Source: Lachnospiraceae bacterium (lineage in GTDB: Bacteria; Bacillota; Clostridia; Lachnospirales; Lachnospiraceae). From it: 43,576 bases of DNA. Positions 22,546-31,115 of the stretch are shown piece after piece. The position numbers and the translations under genes are program-made. The stretch spans positions 1-43,576 of the forward strand of contig JAFPWO010000030.1 of the NCBI GenBank assembly GCA_017394885.1. Direction: 5' to 3'. The number at the start of each line of letters is the position of its first letter. Position 1 is the stretch's first letter. The notes under the pieces were generated by a model. It had not been told where the DNA came from and did not search any database. It saw nothing but the letters and a program-made list of their open reading frames with translations.

Positions 22546-23136
22546 ATGAAACTGATCGTCGGCCTGGGCAATCCGGGCAGAAAATATGAACACACCCGTC
22601 ACAACGTCGGCTATGAAGTCCTGGACCTTCTGGCGAAGGAGCTGGACGTCAACGTGATCGTCAACCGCAGCCGCGGCCTGACCGGGACGGGATACTTTCA
22701 GGGCGAGCGCATCATGCTGGTCAAGCCGCTCACCTACATGAACCTGAGCGGCGAATGCGTCGGCCCGCTGATGGATTATTACCGTCTTGAGCCGGAGGAT
22801 GTGATCGTCATCTGCGACGACGTCAATCTTCTGCTCGGACAGCTCCGCATACGCAGAAAAGGCTCCTCCGGCGGCCATAACGGCCTGGAGAATATCGAAT
22901 TTCATCTGCAGAGCCAGGACTATCCCCGGATCCGCTGCGGGGTCGGGACCGATCCGGCGCCGGCGGATCTGGTGAATTTCGTGCTTGGGCACTTTACTGC
23001 CGAAGAAGACAAGCTGCTTCTCCCGGAGGAAGAGCGGGCCGCGCAGGCCGTGCTCTGCCTGCTTGAAAAAGGGATCGGGGCCGCGATGAACGAATACAAT
23101 CAGAAGGGTAAAAAAGCGGATGGCAAGGAACTTTAA
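22546..23136 (+). CDS. pth: Peptidyl-tRNA hydrolase
   Basis: A 196-residue Pth of normal length. It releases peptide from stalled peptidyl-tRNA. The catalytic pattern is GNPGRKYEHTRHNVGY with Asn9 and His19, then YMNLSGE, ICDDVNLLLGQLR and GGHNGL. The ATG follows GAGGT. Its 3' end overlaps the mfd start by 17 bp. The pth-mfd order is a conserved Firmicutes arrangement. Confidence 0.97.
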   Translation: MKLIVGLGNPGRKYEHTRHNVGYEVLDLLAKELDVNVIVNRSRGLTGTGYFQGERIMLVKPLTYMNLSGECVGPLMDYYRLEPEDVIVICDDVNLLLGQLRIRRKGSSGGHNGLENIEFHLQSQDYPRIRCGVGTDPAPADLVNFVLGHFTAEEDKLLLPEEERAAQAVLCLLEKGIGAAMNEYNQKGKKADGKEL

Positions 23137-26100
23137 CAGCTCCCTGCGGGATCTTCGGGAATATGACGCGATTCGGGCGGCGCTTCTTACGGGAAGGGCC
23201 CCTGTTTCCGTGTCCGGCTGCGTGGATTCCGAGCTGGTGCAGCTCGCCGTGGAGTTTTCCGGAAGCGGCCGCCACATCCTTCTTCTCACCTATAACGAGG
23301 TCCGCGCGAAGGAACTGTACGAAGACGCGCAGACCTTCACCGACGCCGCCTATCTTTACCCGTCCAAGGATCTGTTGTTCTTCGACGCGGATATCCGCGG
23401 GAGCCTGCTTACGCGCCAGCGCATGAACGCCCTGCGGATGCTGCTGGAAAAAGACGCCTGCCTGATCGTCAGTACGGTCGACGCCCTGCTTTGCCGCATG
23501 AGCGCCCCCGCCCTGCTGAAAAAGCAGCTCCTCTTCTTCCGCCCCGGGGACCGCACTGACGTCGAAAAGCTCTGCCGGCAGCTGGCAAAGATGGGGTACG
23601 AGCGCACGCCGGTCGTGGAGATGCCCGGCGAGTTTGCCCTGCGCGGCGGGATTTTGGACATTTTCCTGCTGACGGAGGAAAACCCGGTCCGTCTGGAGTT
23701 CTTTGACGATGAGATCGATTCCCTGCGCAGCTTCGACGCGGAGAGTCAGCGTTCTATCGAAAACTTAAGCGAGATCACGATCTATCCCGCCGGCGAGGAT
23801 CAGGACGAAAGCGCGTCCCTGCTGGATTATCTCTCTGCTTCGGACATCCTGGTCCTGGATGAACCGGAGCGCATGAAAGAGAAGGCGGACGCCGTCGCCA
23901 AAGAGTATCAGGAAAGCGCGGTGCGCCGCCTTGAGGAGGCTTCGGGACCGATCGCCATGCCGCAGCTTACCGAACCGGATTCGCTCTGGGAGCGCTTTGC
24001 CCGGCCGCGCACGCTGATCCTGACCGGCCTGCCTTACCGCGGCGTGCCCGTGAAGGCGGATCAGGCCTTCCAGGTGGAGGCCCGGGCCATCCATGCCTAC
24101 GGGGGGCACTTCGACCTCCTGCTGGCCGATCTGAAAAAATGGCAGCGGGAAAACTACCGGCTGGTGCTGCTGAGCAGCTCCCGCAGCCGGGCCGAGCGCC
24201 TGGCCGGGGAGCTGGCGGACCAGGAGCTGCGTGCGTTCTTTGCCGAAGAGACGGAAAAGGACGTCCATCCCGGCCAGGTCCTGGTCACCTACGGCAGCCT
24301 GCATAAAAGCTATGCCTTCCCCTCCATCCGTTTTGCCGTCATCTCGGAGGGCGATATGTTCCGCCGCGTGCGGAAAAAGCAACGCCGCACCTTCTCGAAG
24401 GGCGGCCAGAAAGTAACGCGCCTGAGCGACCTGAGCGTCGGCGATTACGTCGTCCACGAAGATCACGGACTCGGCGTCTTCCGGGGGATCGAGCGGAAGA
24501 TCGTCGACAACATCGGCAAGGATTATTTAAAGATCAGCTACCGTGACGGCGGCAATCTCTATGCCCCCGTCACGCAGATGGACCGTATCGAAAAGTATGC
24601 CTCGGCGGATGCCGATCCGCCGCCCACCTTAAACCGCCTCGGCGGCACCGAGTGGCACACCACCAAGGCCCGCGTGAAAAAGGCGGTGGGGAGCATCGCG
24701 AAGGATCTGGTCGCGCTCTATGCGGCGCGGGAGCATGCGCAGGGCTATGTGTACGGCCCGGATACGCTCTGGCAGCGCGAGTTTGAGGAGCAGTTCCCCT
24801 ACGAGGAGACCGAGGACCAGGAAAAAGCCATCGAAGCCGTGAAAAAGGACATGGAAAGCGCCAAGATCATGGACCGGCTCATCTGCGGAGACGTGGGCTT
24901 CGGCAAGACGGAGATCGCGATCCGCGCGGCCTTTAAGGCCGTACAGGAAAGCAAGCAGGTGGCGTATCTGGTGCCGACCACGATCCTGGCTCAGCAGCAC
25001 TTCAACACCTTTACCGAGCGCATGAAGGAGTACCCGGTCCGCGTGGAGCTTCTCTCCCGCTTCCGGACGCCGGCGCAGCAGAAAAAGATCGTCTCCGACG
25101 TTAAAAAAGGCGCGGTGGACATCGTCATCGGCACGCACCGGCTGCTTTCCGCGGACGTGACCTTCAAAGACCTGGGCCTGCTCATCATCGACGAGGAACA
25201 GCGCTTCGGCGTGGCGGACAAAGAAAAGATCAAGAAACTGAAAGAATCCGTGGACGTTATGAGCCTGACCGCGACCCCCATCCCGCGCACGCTCCACATG
25301 AGCCTGATCGGGATCCGGGATATGAGCGTGCTCGACGAGCCGCCCATGGACCGCCTGCCGATCCAAACCTACATTGCGGAATATAACGACGAGATCGTCC
25401 GGGAAGCCATTTCCCGGGAACTGGCCCGCGGCGGCCAGGTCTATTTCGTCTCCAATAAAGTAAAAAACATTGCGGATGTCACCGCCCATGTCCAGTCGCT
25501 GGTACCGGACGCCTCCGTAGCCTTTGCCCACGGGCAGATGCGGGAGCGCGAGCTGGAGCAGATCATGTACGATTTCGTGAGCGGCGAGATCGACGTGCTG
25601 GTCTCCACGACCATCGTCGAGACCGGGCTGGACATTCCCAACGTCAATACGATCATCATTCAGGATTCCGACCGCTACGGCCTCGCGCAGCTCTATCAGC
25701 TCCGCGGGCGAGTGGGCCGCTCCAACCGCACGGCCTATGCCTTCCTCTTCTACCGGGGCGGGCGGGTGCTGAAGGAGATCGCCGAAAAGCGCCTGCAGGC
25801 CATCCGGGACTACACGGAGCTCGGCAGCGGCGTGCGGATCTCCATGCGCGATCTGGAGCTGCGCGGCGCCGGGAACCTCCTGGGCGCCGAACAGCACGGC
25901 CACATGGAATCCGTTGGGTACGATCTCTACTGCAAGATGCTTGGGGCCGCCGTCCGCGAGGTGAAGGGCGAGGCGGAGGACTGGAGCTTTACGACCAGCA
26001 TCGACCTCTCCATGGACGCGAACCTGCCGGCCAGCTATATCCCGAACGAGAACCAGAAGATGGACATCTACCGGCGCATCGCCGAGGTCCAGAGCCGGGA

Positions 26101-26461
26101 GGACTACGAGGACCGCCAGGACGAGCTGATCGACCGCTTCGGCAATATCCCCAAGCCCGCGGAGCATCTTTTAAAGATCGCGCTGCTGAAGGCCCTGGCC
26201 CATACGGTCTACATTACGGAGCTGACCGGGAATTCCCAGAGCCTTACCGTGCGCTTCCTGCCGCAGGCCAAGCTCGACGGCTTAAAGCTCATGGAGATCG
26301 CCCGGGATTATAAAGGCGCCATGAAACTCAAAGGCGGGGAAGAGCCGGGACTTACGCTCCTCTTTAAGCCCGGGGAAGCCGCCAGCGCCGACGCCCTGCT
26401 CCTTAAGACCGGCGAGCTTTTGGAGACCTTAAAAAAAGCGCTGTCCGCCCAGGACAGCTGA
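23120..26461 (+). CDS. mfd: Transcription-repair coupling factor Mfd
   Basis: A 1113-residue protein. The UvrB-homology region occupies about 1-380, the CarD-like RNA polymerase interaction domain about 437-510 ([17 protein letters not shown]), and the RecG-like translocase about 540-950 with Walker [10 protein letters not shown] (about 590-598), Walker B DEEQ and [11 protein letters not shown]. The C-terminal D7 domain follows. Mfd displaces RNA polymerase stalled at lesions and recruits UvrA. Its start lies inside pth, so translation is coupled. Confidence 0.97.
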   Translation: MARNFNSSLRDLREYDAIRAALLTGRAPVSVSGCVDSELVQLAVEFSGSGRHILLLTYNEVRAKELYEDAQTFTDAAYLYPSKDLLFFDADIRGSLLTRQRMNALRMLLEKDACLIVSTVDALLCRMSAPALLKKQLLFFRPGDRTDVEKLCRQLAKMGYERTPVVEMPGEFALRGGILDIFLLTEENPVRLEFFDDEIDSLRSFDAESQRSIENLSEITIYPAGEDQDESASLLDYLSASDILVLDEPERMKEKADAVAKEYQESAVRRLEEASGPIAMPQLTEPDSLWERFARPRTLILTGLPYRGVPVKADQAFQVEARAIHAYGGHFDLLLADLKKWQRENYRLVLLSSSRSRAERLAGELADQELRAFFAEETEKDVHPGQVLVTYGSLHKSYAFPSIRFAVISEGDMFRRVRKKQRRTFSKGGQKVTRLSDLSVGDYVVHEDHGLGVFRGIERKIVDNIGKDYLKISYRDGGNLYAPVTQMDRIEKYASADADPPPTLNRLGGTEWHTTKARVKKAVGSIAKDLVALYAAREHAQGYVYGPDTLWQREFEEQFPYEETEDQEKAIEAVKKDMESAKIMDRLICGDVGFGKTEIAIRAAFKAVQESKQVAYLVPTTILAQQHFNTFTERMKEYPVRVELLSRFRTPAQQKKIVSDVKKGAVDIVIGTHRLLSADVTFKDLGLLIIDEEQRFGVADKEKIKKLKESVDVMSLTATPIPRTLHMSLIGIRDMSVLDEPPMDRLPIQTYIAEYNDEIVREAISRELARGGQVYFVSNKVKNIADVTAHVQSLVPDASVAFAHGQMRERELEQIMYDFVSGEIDVLVSTTIVETGLDIPNVNTIIIQDSDRYGLAQLYQLRGRVGRSNRTAYAFLFYRGGRVLKEIAEKRLQAIRDYTELGSGVRISMRDLELRGAGNLLGAEQHGHMESVGYDLYCKMLGAAVREVKGEAEDWSFTTSIDLSMDANLPASYIPNENQKMDIYRRIAEVQSREDYEDRQDELIDRFGNIPKPAEHLLKIALLKALAHTVYITELTGNSQSLTVRFLPQAKLDGLKLMEIARDYKGAMKLKGGEEPGLTLLFKPGEAASADALLLKTGELLETLKKALSAQDS

Positions 26462-26465
26462 ATCC

Positions 26466-27851
26466 ATGAAATCATCCGCACCCGACATCCCGGCGCAGCG
26501 TCAGATCGTATTTACCAATCAGATGCTGAAAGCCCTGATCATCCCGCTGGTATTCGAGCAGCTTCTGACCATTTCGGTCGGGCTGGCCGACTCTCTTATG
26601 GTGTCCCGCGTCGGACAGGCGTCTATCTCGGCGGTCAACCTCGTCGATCAGCTCAGCAACCTGATGATCCAGATCTTTGCCGGCATGGCCGCAGGCGGCG
26701 CTGCCGTGGCGGGTCAGTATCTCGGGAAAAAGATGAAGGATGAGGCCCGGCGCTCCACCCATCATATGTTCCTGCTCCTATTGGGCACTTCGCTTACCAT
26801 CACCGCCGCACTGTATCTTTTCGGCGACGGCGTGCTTTCCCTGATCAATCACAATCCGGATCCGGAGGTGATCGAAGCCACCCGGAAGTATTACATGATC
26901 GTCATGGCTTCGGTCCCGGCCATCGCCTTATACAACGGCGGGACCGCCGTGTTCCGCGCCATGAGCCAGTCGAACGTCACGTTCCGGGTCTCCGTTTTGA
27001 TGAACGTGCTGAACGTGATCGGCAATGCGGTCCTTATCTTCGGCTTCGGCATGGACGTGGCCGGCGTCGCGATCCCGACGCTCGTCTCCCGCACCGTGGC
27101 CGCCTTCGTCATCCTGATCCTGCTGGCCAAGCCGGATCTGACTTTAAGCCTGCGCAGCATTGTCCGCTTCCGCTTCAACGCCCGGATGATGCACAACATC
27201 TTTTATATCGGGATCCCGGGCAGCGCCGAAAACGGGATGTTCTATCTGGGGCGGCTCGTTCTGGCGAGCCTGATCTCCAGCCTGGGCACGGTTTCCCAGG
27301 CCGCGAACGGAATTGCGACCACGGTAGGCGGCTTCCACCTTTTCGCGGGAAATGCCATCAACCTGGCGCTGGTCACGGTCATCAGCCAGTGCGTCGGGGC
27401 CGGCGCCTTTGACGACGCCCGCTATTACATGAAGAAGTTCCTGAAGATCACCTATGTCTGCATGGGAGCCGCGAACATCATCGGGCTGGCCCTGCTGCCT
27501 CTGGTCATGAAAATATACGGCTCGTCGCCCAATGTGGCCGACGAGACCATCCGTCTCGCCGCGATCCTGATCATCATTCACGGCGTCGCTTCCATTTTTC
27601 TGTGGGAGCCGTCGTTCAGCTTCCCCTCTTTCCTGCGGGCAGCGGGCGACGCGAAATTCACCATGGTTTTCAGCATGGCTTCGATGTGGCTGATACGGAT
27701 CACCTTTGCCTATATTTTCGGGATCGTTTTCGGATGGGGCGTGATCGGCGTCTTTCTGGCGCACTCGGTGCTGGACTGGATCGTCCGGTCGATCTGCTTC
27801 TACCTGCGCTACCGCAGCAATAAATGGGAGACCAAAGCGATCAAAGTATAA
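26466..27851 (+). CDS. MATE-family multidrug/Na+ antiporter
   Basis: A 461-residue protein with about 12 membrane segments arranged as two related halves. The first half shows ADSLMVSRVGQASISAVNLVDQ and the second IGIPGSAENGMFYLGRL, the usual MATE pattern. It should export cationic or organic compounds in exchange for Na+ or H+. The ATG is 4 bp after the mfd stop and has no strong ribosome site, so it depends on coupling to mfd. A clear terminator ends the operon. Confidence 0.92.
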   Translation: MKSSAPDIPAQRQIVFTNQMLKALIIPLVFEQLLTISVGLADSLMVSRVGQASISAVNLVDQLSNLMIQIFAGMAAGGAAVAGQYLGKKMKDEARRSTHHMFLLLLGTSLTITAALYLFGDGVLSLINHNPDPEVIEATRKYYMIVMASVPAIALYNGGTAVFRAMSQSNVTFRVSVLMNVLNVIGNAVLIFGFGMDVAGVAIPTLVSRTVAAFVILILLAKPDLTLSLRSIVRFRFNARMMHNIFYIGIPGSAENGMFYLGRLVLASLISSLGTVSQAANGIATTVGGFHLFAGNAINLALVTVISQCVGAGAFDDARYYMKKFLKITYVCMGAANIIGLALLPLVMKIYGSSPNVADETIRLAAILIIIHGVASIFLWEPSFSFPSFLRAAGDAKFTMVFSMASMWLIRITFAYIFGIVFGWGVIGVFLAHSVLDWIVRSICFYLRYRSNKWETKAIKV

Positions 27852-27856
27852 GAAAT

Positions 27857-27882
27857 AAAGCCGCAGCACCTGCGGCTTTTTT
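27857..27882. terminator. Bidirectional terminator between MATE gene and ddl
   Basis: 10-bp stem AAAGCCGCAG/CTGCGGCTTT with a CAC loop, then TTT on the plus strand and A/T-rich sequence on the other side. It serves the convergent MATE and ddl genes. Confidence 0.9.
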
Positions 27883-27883
27883 C

Positions 27884-28948
27884 TTATCGGTTTCTCTGAA
27901 ATGCGCCTTCGATCAGCTTGTCTAACTGCTCCCGGATCGGGACCCCTTTAGCTTCCCACAGCTTCGGGAACATACTGATGGAGGTAAAGCCCGGCAGCGT
28001 ATTGATCTCATTGAAGATCACGCGGTTCGTCTCCTTCTCCAGGAAGAAATCCACGCGGGAGAGGCCGTAGGCGCCGACCGCCTCGTAGACCTTGAGCGCC
28101 GCCTGGCGGATCTCCTCTTCCTTCCCCTCCGGGAAGTCCGGATGCAGATCGGTCTCCGAATCCGGATTCGTATATTTCGCGTCAAAACTGTAGAATTCCG
28201 CGGCCGCCAGGATCTCTCCCACGCCGGAAGCCTGCAGGCCGTCCGCCGTCGTCATGACGGCGCATTCGACCTCCCGTCCCACGATATTTTCCTCTACCAT
28301 GACCCGGGTGCCTTCTTCGGCCGCCAGCGCCAGCGCGGCCGGAAGATCTTCGCGGCGATCTGCCCGGGATACGCCCTGGGAAGAACCGCCGTCGTTCGGC
28401 TTGACAAAGACCGGATAGGAAAGCGAAGCCTCAATTTTCGCAATAGCTGTCTCCGTATCCTGAAGCTCCGCCCGGGTCAGCGGCACATAGCGCGCCTGAT
28501 TCACTCCGGTCCTGGCAACCATCACCTTGGTGTACAGCTTATCCATGCTGACTGCCGAGGCGGCCACGCCGCAGCCCACGTACGGGATCCGCGCCAGCTC
28601 AAACAGGCCCTGGATGGTCCCGTCTTCCCCGAAGCGCCCGTGCAGGGCCGGAAGCGCCGCATCCACCGGCTGCTTATGCATCCGGCCGTCCTCTTCCGTG
28701 ATCAGCAGGCACTTCTCCGTGGCATCCGGCAGAAGCTGCGCCGTAACTTTTCCGTCTCTCCAGGAACCGTCCTCCACCGCTTCGACGGAAGGGACCAGCA
28801 GCCATTTTCCTTCCCGCGTGATCCCGACGATAGTCACCTCGTATCTGTCCGGATCCAGGTTTTTCAGCATGGTCGTGCCGGAAAGGCAGGAAATATCATG
28901 TTCTGCGCTCTGTCCGCCCAGAAACACCGCAAGTCTCAGTTTATTCAT
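27884..28948 (-). CDS. ddl: D-alanine--D-alanine ligase
   Basis: A 354-residue ATP-grasp ligase. It starts LRLAVFLGGQSAEHDIS and contains FVKPNDGGSSQGVSR, VEENIVGREVECAV and the substrate loop EINTLPGFTSISMFPKLW. It makes the D-Ala-D-Ala dipeptide for peptidoglycan. The ATG at 28948 is used because AGGGA precedes it; the frame runs further upstream but overlaps the tetR gene and has no similarity. It is the third gene of an operon with a lipoprotein and a TetR regulator rather than with murF, an unusual context. Confidence 0.94.
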   Translation of the reverse strand: MNKLRLAVFLGGQSAEHDISCLSGTTMLKNLDPDRYEVTIVGITREGKWLLVPSVEAVEDGSWRDGKVTAQLLPDATEKCLLITEEDGRMHKQPVDAALPALHGRFGEDGTIQGLFELARIPYVGCGVAASAVSMDKLYTKVMVARTGVNQARYVPLTRAELQDTETAIAKIEASLSYPVFVKPNDGGSSQGVSRADRREDLPAALALAAEEGTRVMVEENIVGREVECAVMTTADGLQASGVGEILAAAEFYSFDAKYTNPDSETDLHPDFPEGKEEEIRQAALKVYEAVGAYGLSRVDFFLEKETNRVIFNEINTLPGFTSISMFPKLWEAKGVPIREQLDKLIEGAFQRNR

Positions 28949-28962
28949 ACATTTTCCCTTTC

Positions 28963-29538
28963 TTATCCGATATAGGAGCCGATCGCCCCCATGATGATGG
29001 CGGTCACCATCCGGGATATTAATTCCGGGGATTCCGCCATCCCGCCGTCGATCCAGCGTTTGATCGCGCCGATGCAGCCGTTGATGAGAAACGCGTTGAA
29101 CAGCTCGATCCGCGCATCGTCTGCCTGGGGCGCCACAGAGCGCCAGATCGCGGAGCAATGCTCCCCCACCAGGCCCTTGACCCGCTCCACAAAAAGCATA
29201 TCTCCGTTCTGTCCCAGCATGATCTGGCACAGCTCCGCATTCTGCCCCATGAAGGTAAAGATCGCGGTGAGGTACGTCATGGCCCGGTTCTCCCCCTCCG
29301 GCATATCAGAGAGTATCCGGTCAAACTCTTCAAAGAAATCATCTTCCACGCTGCGCAGCAGCGCATAGATATCGCTGTAGTGGAAATAGAACGTCCCTCT
29401 GTTGACGTCCACCTGCTCGGTCAGTTCCTTGGCGGTGATCTCGTTGATCGGTTTTTCCTTGAGCAGCCGGATCAGGCCGTCCTTCAGTCTCCGCTTGGTA
29501 TTGCGTACGCTGCGGTTGTCATCGCCCGGTTTATTCAT
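28963..29538 (-). CDS. TetR-family transcriptional regulator
   Basis: A 191-residue TetR protein. The N-terminal helix-turn-helix (about 18-60) contains EITAKELTEQVDVNRGTFYFHYSDIYALL, and the helical ligand domain follows. Its start ATG overlaps the lipoprotein stop (ATGA) and ddl follows 14 bp later. It lies in the operon divergent from the MMPL transporter, the standard arrangement for TetR control of an exporter. The 18-bp direct repeats at 30989-31006 and 31089-31106 are its likely operators (inference). Confidence 0.92.
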   Translation of the reverse strand: MNKPGDDNRSVRNTKRRLKDGLIRLLKEKPINEITAKELTEQVDVNRGTFYFHYSDIYALLRSVEDDFFEEFDRILSDMPEGENRAMTYLTAIFTFMGQNAELCQIMLGQNGDMLFVERVKGLVGEHCSAIWRSVAPQADDARIELFNAFLINGCIGAIKRWIDGGMAESPELISRMVTAIIMGAIGSYIG

Positions 29539-30950
29539 GGATACTGCTCCATATTGTAGGTCGTATAGCTGTAGTTGAACTGACGGAATAAGACCAGCTC
29601 GTTGAAGGCCTGCGCGGCGGTATCGAAGCCGAACGCCCGGAAGCCCTCGTTGTTGATATATTCGGTCGGGATCTTTTCACAGTACGAAACCGCTTCCTGA
29701 TGCGCCTTCGGGTCCAGATCGATCGTCCCGTCCGCATGCCGAAAGAGATTCTCGTAGTAGGAGGCATAATAATACGTGTCCCCGGTCGTCAGGCTCACCT
29801 CAAAGACGACCATCAGGATATTCAGCAGCTCGTCCTCTTCCGAGTTCCGGCTGTACAGCAGATAGATGTCGTGGACCTTGAAGCTTTCGAGATAGTTCGC
29901 CTTCGGATAATAGCGCCGGCCTCTCTGTGAGAGATCCTTGAAATAGGCCGAGACCTCTTCATCGATCTTCCGGATGGTCTCCGTATCCAGCATGTTGGCG
30001 TCGCGCAGGTACTCATCCAGCCCGTCCGAGATATAGTCCTGGCTGGTCCGGGTGATCTGATAATGGAACTGCCGGCAGTAGGCGTCCAGATCGGTCTCCC
30101 CGCTCTCGCTCAGGACCCGGATCGTAAACTCCTGATCGTTGGAGAAATGATTATAGCGGTCCGCCTCAAATACCAGGCCTTCGACCGGCATCTCCTGCAC
30201 GTCCAGCTTCAGCTCGGCAAAGGGGCCGACGCCCTCAAAGCTGACCGTCAGATAGTCAAACGGATCGAACGCGACGAGCTCGATCAGGCCGTCCACCGTG
30301 AAGTCTTTTTCAAAGACGGTGATCACCGAACCGGTCTGATGCAGGAAGGTCTTTTCATCCGAATAGCCCGCGAGGCTGAAATGGAGCACGTCTCCGTTGC
30401 AGAGCTCTTCCGTTTTTCCCTCATACACATACGAAAGGCCGCCGATCCCGGGGTCCCCCTGATAAGTCAGGACCGCTTCTCCGTTGAAGCCTTCCACCGA
30501 CCAGGTCAGATTCTGAAAAGGATCCACTTCTTTCCCGACGGTCAGGTTGCCGACCGTATATTCAAAGGGTTCGTGCAGCAGGGTCACGTTGAACGTATCG
30601 GCCAGCAGCGCGTCATCCACCGTCCAGGTGTAGGTCAGGACGTCCCCGTTTTTCAGGTCCTTCGTCTTGTTCCACTCCCCGGTAATGACCGACTGCAGGG
30701 CATGCTCCAGCAGGGAGATCATCTCCGCGCCGAGGCGGGTCTCCCGCTTATATCCCAGCTGGGCGATCAGGGCGTCCTGCAGTCCCTTCTGATCAAACGA
30801 AGAACTGAGGACTCCGTAGTTGTCAAAGCCGTCCGTACTGACCGACAGATAGTCATTGATATTGACGGTGGCGGATTTTTTGCCGCATCCGCTTATCGCA
30901 AGCAGTAGCAGCAGTAAGATCAGCCCTATTCCTTTTCCTGCTTTCTTCAT
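29535..30950 (-). CDS. Lipoprotein with three related modules, in TetR-ddl operon
   Basis: A 471-residue lipoprotein with lipobox Cys22 (AISGC) after a Leu-rich signal peptide. The mature part shows three related segments beginning NINDYLSVSTDGFDNYG, PFQNLTWSVEGFNGEA and PFDYLTVSFEGVGPFAE, probably beta-sandwich repeats. A more helical C-terminal region (about 290-471) follows. The ATG at 30950 is preferred because GGAGG is 9 nt upstream; the ATG at 30959 directly abuts it. No family is recognised. Its location opposite an MMPL-surface protein pair suggests an envelope accessory role. Confidence 0.8.
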   Translation of the reverse strand: MKKAGKGIGLILLLLLLAISGCGKKSATVNINDYLSVSTDGFDNYGVLSSSFDQKGLQDALIAQLGYKRETRLGAEMISLLEHALQSVITGEWNKTKDLKNGDVLTYTWTVDDALLADTFNVTLLHEPFEYTVGNLTVGKEVDPFQNLTWSVEGFNGEAVLTYQGDPGIGGLSYVYEGKTEELCNGDVLHFSLAGYSDEKTFLHQTGSVITVFEKDFTVDGLIELVAFDPFDYLTVSFEGVGPFAELKLDVQEMPVEGLVFEADRYNHFSNDQEFTIRVLSESGETDLDAYCRQFHYQITRTSQDYISDGLDEYLRDANMLDTETIRKIDEEVSAYFKDLSQRGRRYYPKANYLESFKVHDIYLLYSRNSEEDELLNILMVVFEVSLTTGDTYYYASYYENLFRHADGTIDLDPKAHQEAVSYCEKIPTEYINNEGFRAFGFDTAAQAFNELVLFRQFNYSYTTYNMEQYP

Positions 30951-30976
30951 AATCTTCATCCTCCGTCTTGAAACAA

Positions 30977-31004
30977 ACTATACTCTTTTTTCAACACTTG
31001 TCAA
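30977..31004 (-). promoter_or_regulatory. Promoter of the lipoprotein-tetR-ddl operon
   Basis: Perfect -35 TTGACA (30999-31004), 16-bp spacer and -10 TATAGT (30977-30982) on the minus strand. The -35 lies inside the first copy of the 18-bp direct repeat. Confidence 0.8.
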
Positions 31005-31006
31005 GG
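30989..31006. promoter_or_regulatory. Putative TetR operator, copy 1
   Basis: TTTCAACACTTGTCAAGG, identical to copy 2 at 17 of 18 positions. It covers the -35 and spacer of the leftward promoter, so binding would repress the operon that carries tetR. An additional TGTTGAA at 31010-31016 forms an inverted pair with the TTCAACA part. Confidence 0.6.
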
Positions 31007-31044
31007 TACTGTTGAATATTATACGTTTCGGGAGAAACTGACGA

Positions 31045-31072
31045 TTGACCCCGGCCGCTGCCGCCCTATAAT
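31045..31072 (+). promoter_or_regulatory. Promoter of the MMPL-surface protein operon
   Basis: -35 TTGACC (31045-31050), 16-bp spacer and perfect -10 TATAAT (31067-31072). Transcription would begin near 31079, after the in-frame ATG at 31071, which supports the later MMPL start at 31116. Confidence 0.75.
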
Positions 31073-31088
31073 GGAATTGATGAATAAA

Positions 31089-31106
31089 TTTCAACACCTG
31101 TCAAGG
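31089..31106. promoter_or_regulatory. Putative TetR operator, copy 2
   Basis: TTTCAACACCTGTCAAGG, exactly 100 bp from copy 1 in the same orientation. It sits about 10 bp after the rightward start point and 10 bp before the MMPL start codon, a position suited to blocking elongation. Confidence 0.6.
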
Positions 31107-31115
31107 GGTCGTTCT

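Noticed and set aside
24629..26167. 512-residue minus-strand frame inside mfd
   Set aside because: A shadow of the GC-rich mfd coding strand; the plus-strand frame has complete Mfd motifs.
28949..29230. N-terminal extension of Ddl
   Set aside because: Lies within tetR in another frame, lacks Ddl similarity; the start at 28948 has a ribosome site and the family N terminus.
31071..31115. Earlier ATG for the MMPL transporter
   Set aside because: It is inside the -10 box and before the expected transcription start, and the extra residues encode the operator-like repeat.
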